Shown piece after piece: positions 61,769 to 64,000 of a DNA stretch of 64,000 nt (positions are counted from its first letter, which is position 1; the number at the start of each line of letters is the position of its first letter). Location: NCBI GenBank assembly GCA_027484145.1, contig JAIXUH010000034.1, positions 1 to 64,000 of the forward strand. Direction: 5' to 3'. The position numbers and the translations under genes were made by a program. Origin of the DNA: Rhodobacter sp. (GTDB lineage: Bacteria > Pseudomonadota > Alphaproteobacteria > Rhodobacterales > Rhodobacteraceae). Under the pieces are notes generated by a model that worked only from the letters and a program-made list of their open reading frames with translations, searched no databases and was not told where the DNA came from.

Positions 61769-63138
61769 GCCGCCCCCCCGAACAGGGCAAACAGGGCGGC
61801 AATCGCGGTCTGATCCACGATCAGCGCCAAAATGGTCAGGCCGATGCCAAGTGTCATGAAGACCAGATCGTGCAGCGCATCCCATGCGCCATGGCGGCGG
61901 GCCAGCCAGACCAGAATGGGATAGACCAGCAGCCCTGCGATGGCCTGCCCGATCAGCGCGCCGATCAGGCCCATCATCTCGGCCCCGATGATCAGGCCGA
62001 TCACAAGAAACAGGGCCCGCGCCGCCGTCAGGTAAAAGTAATTCCGGCTGTCCCCTGCGGCCAAGGCGGATTGGTCATAGGTCATGCCGATGACCTGCGG
62101 CAACTGGATGACCGACACCAGCACAAGGATCGCGCCCGCCGCGGCATAGCGCGGGTCATACAACTGACCCACGATCCATTCCCCGGAAAAGGCCATGACC
62201 GCGACCAACAGGAAGATGGCCCCCGTCAGGCTGAACCGCATGCGCCGCAGTTTGCGGAAATTCTCGGCCGATGCGGCGGGCGGGCGTTCGCGGTAAAGTG
62301 GGATCAGAATGCGCCCGGTGATGTTCTGGCCCAGCAGCATTGGGAAAGACGCAAGGAAAAAGCCGATGTTGTAAAGGCCAAGCTGTTCCAGCGTCAGGTA
62401 TTTGCCCAAGATCGCCTTATCGCCTTGCGCCACCAGAAAGCCGCAGGCGGTGGACAGGAACAGCCAGAAACCGAAATGGATCAGGTCGCGCGCAGCGGCG
62501 GGTTCCCATTGCATACGGTTGCCGGGGCCGGGAAGGAACAGGGTCATCAGGATCAGCCGCGCCAGCGATGACACGATCCAGCCCGCCACCAGCGCCCAGA
62601 CCGACTGGAACAGATAGGCCAGCACCACCATCGACACGATGCCAAGCGCCTGACTGATCAGGTCCAGCAGCGTGACACGCCCAAGCCGCAGATGCCGGGC
62701 CGCCGTTTCAATGCGCGTGGGTTCCAACCCGTGGATCAGTAGCGAAAGCCCCGCCACGGGCAGCAAAACCGCCAACTGGTCCTGCCCGTAGAATGCCGCC
62801 ACCGGCAGGGCCATGGCGCAGGCCGCCAGCCACAGCACAACGCCGCGCACCACCTGAATCGTAAAGGCGGTGTTCAGAAATTCGGGCTCGTCGCCGCGTT
62901 TGTTCTGCAGGATCGAAGGCCCGGTTCCCATATCGGAAAACATGGTCAGCCCGACCAGAAACACCGACACCAGCGCCATCATGCCAAAGGCTTCGGGAAA
63001 CAACAGCCGCGTCAGGATCAGGTTTGACGCCAGACGCATGCCCTGCGAGGTGGCATAGCCAAGTGCCGTCCACGCTGAACTTCGCATGACGCGCGCAACA
63101 AGCCCGTCACCGCGCAGCCGTGTCATGAGCGGGCTCAT
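61765..63138 (-). CDS. Polysaccharide flippase (MOP/Wzx-like membrane protein)
   Basis: A 457-residue membrane protein with 12 or more hydrophobic segments. The N-terminal part SSAWTALGYATSQGMRLASNLILTRLLFPEAFGMMALVSVF is typical of oligosaccharide flippases in exopolysaccharide clusters. I chose the ATG at 63138; a GTG at 63192 would add 18 residues with little similarity to the family start. It should move lipid-linked glycans across the inner membrane. It is translationally coupled to a one-module NRPS, an unusual pairing. No glycosyltransferase or polymerase is visible up to the window edge. Confidence 0.85.
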   Translation of the reverse strand: MSPLMTRLRGDGLVARVMRSSAWTALGYATSQGMRLASNLILTRLLFPEAFGMMALVSVFLVGLTMFSDMGTGPSILQNKRGDEPEFLNTAFTIQVVRGVVLWLAACAMALPVAAFYGQDQLAVLLPVAGLSLLIHGLEPTRIETAARHLRLGRVTLLDLISQALGIVSMVVLAYLFQSVWALVAGWIVSSLARLILMTLFLPGPGNRMQWEPAAARDLIHFGFWLFLSTACGFLVAQGDKAILGKYLTLEQLGLYNIGFFLASFPMLLGQNITGRILIPLYRERPPAASAENFRKLRRMRFSLTGAIFLLVAVMAFSGEWIVGQLYDPRYAAAGAILVLVSVIQLPQVIGMTYDQSALAAGDSRNYFYLTAARALFLVIGLIIGAEMMGLIGALIGQAIAGLLVYPILVWLARRHGAWDALHDLVFMTLGIGLTILALIVDQTAIAALFALFGGAA

Positions 63139-63294
63139 CCGAGCGGTCCAATCTTCAAAAAGGGCAAAGCGCGGCCATGGCGCTGCGATCACGCTGAAAA
63201 GCCTGCACTATTGCACAGTCAGGGATCAAGACCGCATTTGGCAACGATCTGGTTCCCAGCCGTTGCCAGCCCCCGAAACAGACCGTAACTGGGG

Positions 63295-64000
63295 TTAAAG
63301 CAGGCCGTTGGACACGGCGGCCAGCATTCCGGTGATAAATGCACCCGTGGCAGCGTTGACCACCAGCGCCATGTCCGAGCGGAACGACGACCCTGCACCT
63401 TCGGATTCGGTGTCATCATCGGTTTGGGCATCATCATCTTCGGCCGGGTCGGTCGGCGATGATCCAGGCACTTCGTCCAGACGCGCGCCACCGGCCCAGT
63501 TTGAACCGTTCATGAACCAGTCCAGCGACAGGAAGGTTGGCGTCATCGGCGCCGAAGCTGGCGTGACGGTGGTGTTGCCGCCCGAGGTGGGGTCAACCTG
63601 CGCGTCATCGTCCGTTCCCGTGTCCGTGTTGGGAACTGTGACGGGCGTGGTGACCACCGGGCTTGCCGCTTCGGTGGTGACGACAGCCGCGTTTTGCGTG
63701 GTGGGGGCAGGGGGATCGTTGCGCCAGATCGTGCGGCCCGGTCCTGAACTGACTCCGGTCGGGGTTGGCGCCGGTTGAGTGACCGGGTTGTTGATCGTGT
63801 CGCCCAGCCATTCGCCGCCGGGGGTCGAGGTGACGCTGCCACCACCCAGAAAATCGCCCAGCAGGTCATCCAGCGACAGATTGTCGATCGTGGCTTCCTG
63901 ATCGCTTTCAGGGTCAAGCACAAGATCAGGCTCGCCCGCCCATTCGGCGATGGCGGCGGCCTCTTCCGGGGTGCGTGCCACCAGAATGCGCACGACCTGG
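63295..64000 (-). CDS. Acidic Thr/Pro-rich protein, C-terminal part (5' end outside window)
   Basis: The frame remains open to base 64000; a GTG at 63993 is the only candidate start in view. The visible 234 or so residues begin VRILVARTPEEAAAIAEWAG, a short folded segment. They continue as a long low-complexity stretch rich in Thr, Pro, Asp and Ser (DTGTDDDAQVDPTSGGNTTVT and similar). They end with a small hydrophobic helix (NAATGAFITGMLAAVSNGLL). No recognised domain. It may be an extracellular, stalk-like or adhesin-type protein. It lies 156 bp upstream of the flippase gene on the same strand. Confidence 0.55.
   Translation of the reverse strand, partial: QVVRILVARTPEEAAAIAEWAGEPDLVLDPESDQEATIDNLSLDDLLGDFLGGGSVTSTPGGEWLGDTINNPVTQPAPTPTGVSSGPGRTIWRNDPPAPTTQNAAVVTTEAASPVVTTPVTVPNTDTGTDDDAQVDPTSGGNTTVTPASAPMTPTFLSLDWFMNGSNWAGGARLDEVPGSSPTDPAEDDDAQTDDDTESEGAGSSFRSDMALVVNAATGAFITGMLAAVSNGLL

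Overview
The window is GC-rich, tightly packed alphaproteobacterial DNA, most probably from a Rhodobacterales (Rhodobacteraceae) chromosome or large replicon. The signs are the codon bias, many ABC uptake operons with ATGA overlaps, a SqrR/BigR-type regulator beside a persulfide dioxygenase, a hemP-imelysin-diheme cluster, and a dispersed hairpin of the kind found at Rhodobacteraceae gene ends. I see no tRNA, rRNA, insertion sequence, integrase or CRISPR array.

Layout. 1-2.6 kb: two RTX-type Ca-binding proteins, the first cut by the window edge. 2.7-4.7 kb: two DGPF/YCII proteins and an ECF42-type sigma factor, with a matching promoter. 4.9-9.0 kb: secreted S10 carboxypeptidase, secreted amidase and an enolase-superfamily acid-sugar dehydratase. 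9.0-13.1 kb: Pot-type ABC importer (minus). 13.7-17.0 kb: SqrR-like repressor, divergent persulfide dioxygenase and SulP transporter. 17.1-19.7 kb: a cobalamin riboswitch in front of a GbcA/GbcB-like Rieske oxygenase and reductase. 19.7-26.8 kb: LacI regulator, a TrpA-like barrel protein, FGGY kinase and ribose-type ABC importer. 26.8-28.3 kb: GMC oxidoreductase. 28.4-33.8 kb: a four-gene operon of alpha/beta hydrolase, inactive CHAT-like protein, CHAT protease and a second caspase-fold protease.

33.9-44.1 kb: sugar-acid catabolism. A DapA-family and an Ldh-family enzyme lie under a LysR regulator. Next come a DUF1537 acid-sugar kinase with a GntR regulator, then a sialidase-like, PdxA2, DapA-family and Fe-alcohol-dehydrogenase operon, and a DMT transporter. 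44.1-54.5 kb: a peptide-type ABC importer, a 2-hydroxyacid dehydrogenase, a GntR regulator, and an arabinonate-dehydratase-like, RraA-like and KdgD-like operon. The importer and the dehydratase operon share an identical 12-bp palindrome. This looks like one regulon that imports a sugar acid and degrades it to 2-oxoglutarate semialdehyde.

54.5-57.6 kb: heme/iron cluster (hemP, imelysin, diheme DUF1111 protein). 57.8-63.1 kb: a polysaccharide flippase translationally coupled to a one-module C-A-PCP-TE peptide synthetase. 63.3-64 kb: the C-terminus of an acidic Thr/Pro-rich protein.

The best candidates for something undescribed are the hydrolase/pseudo-CHAT/CHAT/caspase-like operon (28.4-33.8 kb), the TrpA-like protein inside a sugar-kinase/ABC operon, the B12 riboswitch on a betaine-type Rieske oxygenase, and the flippase-NRPS pair. 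Functions come from motifs read by eye; no database search was run.
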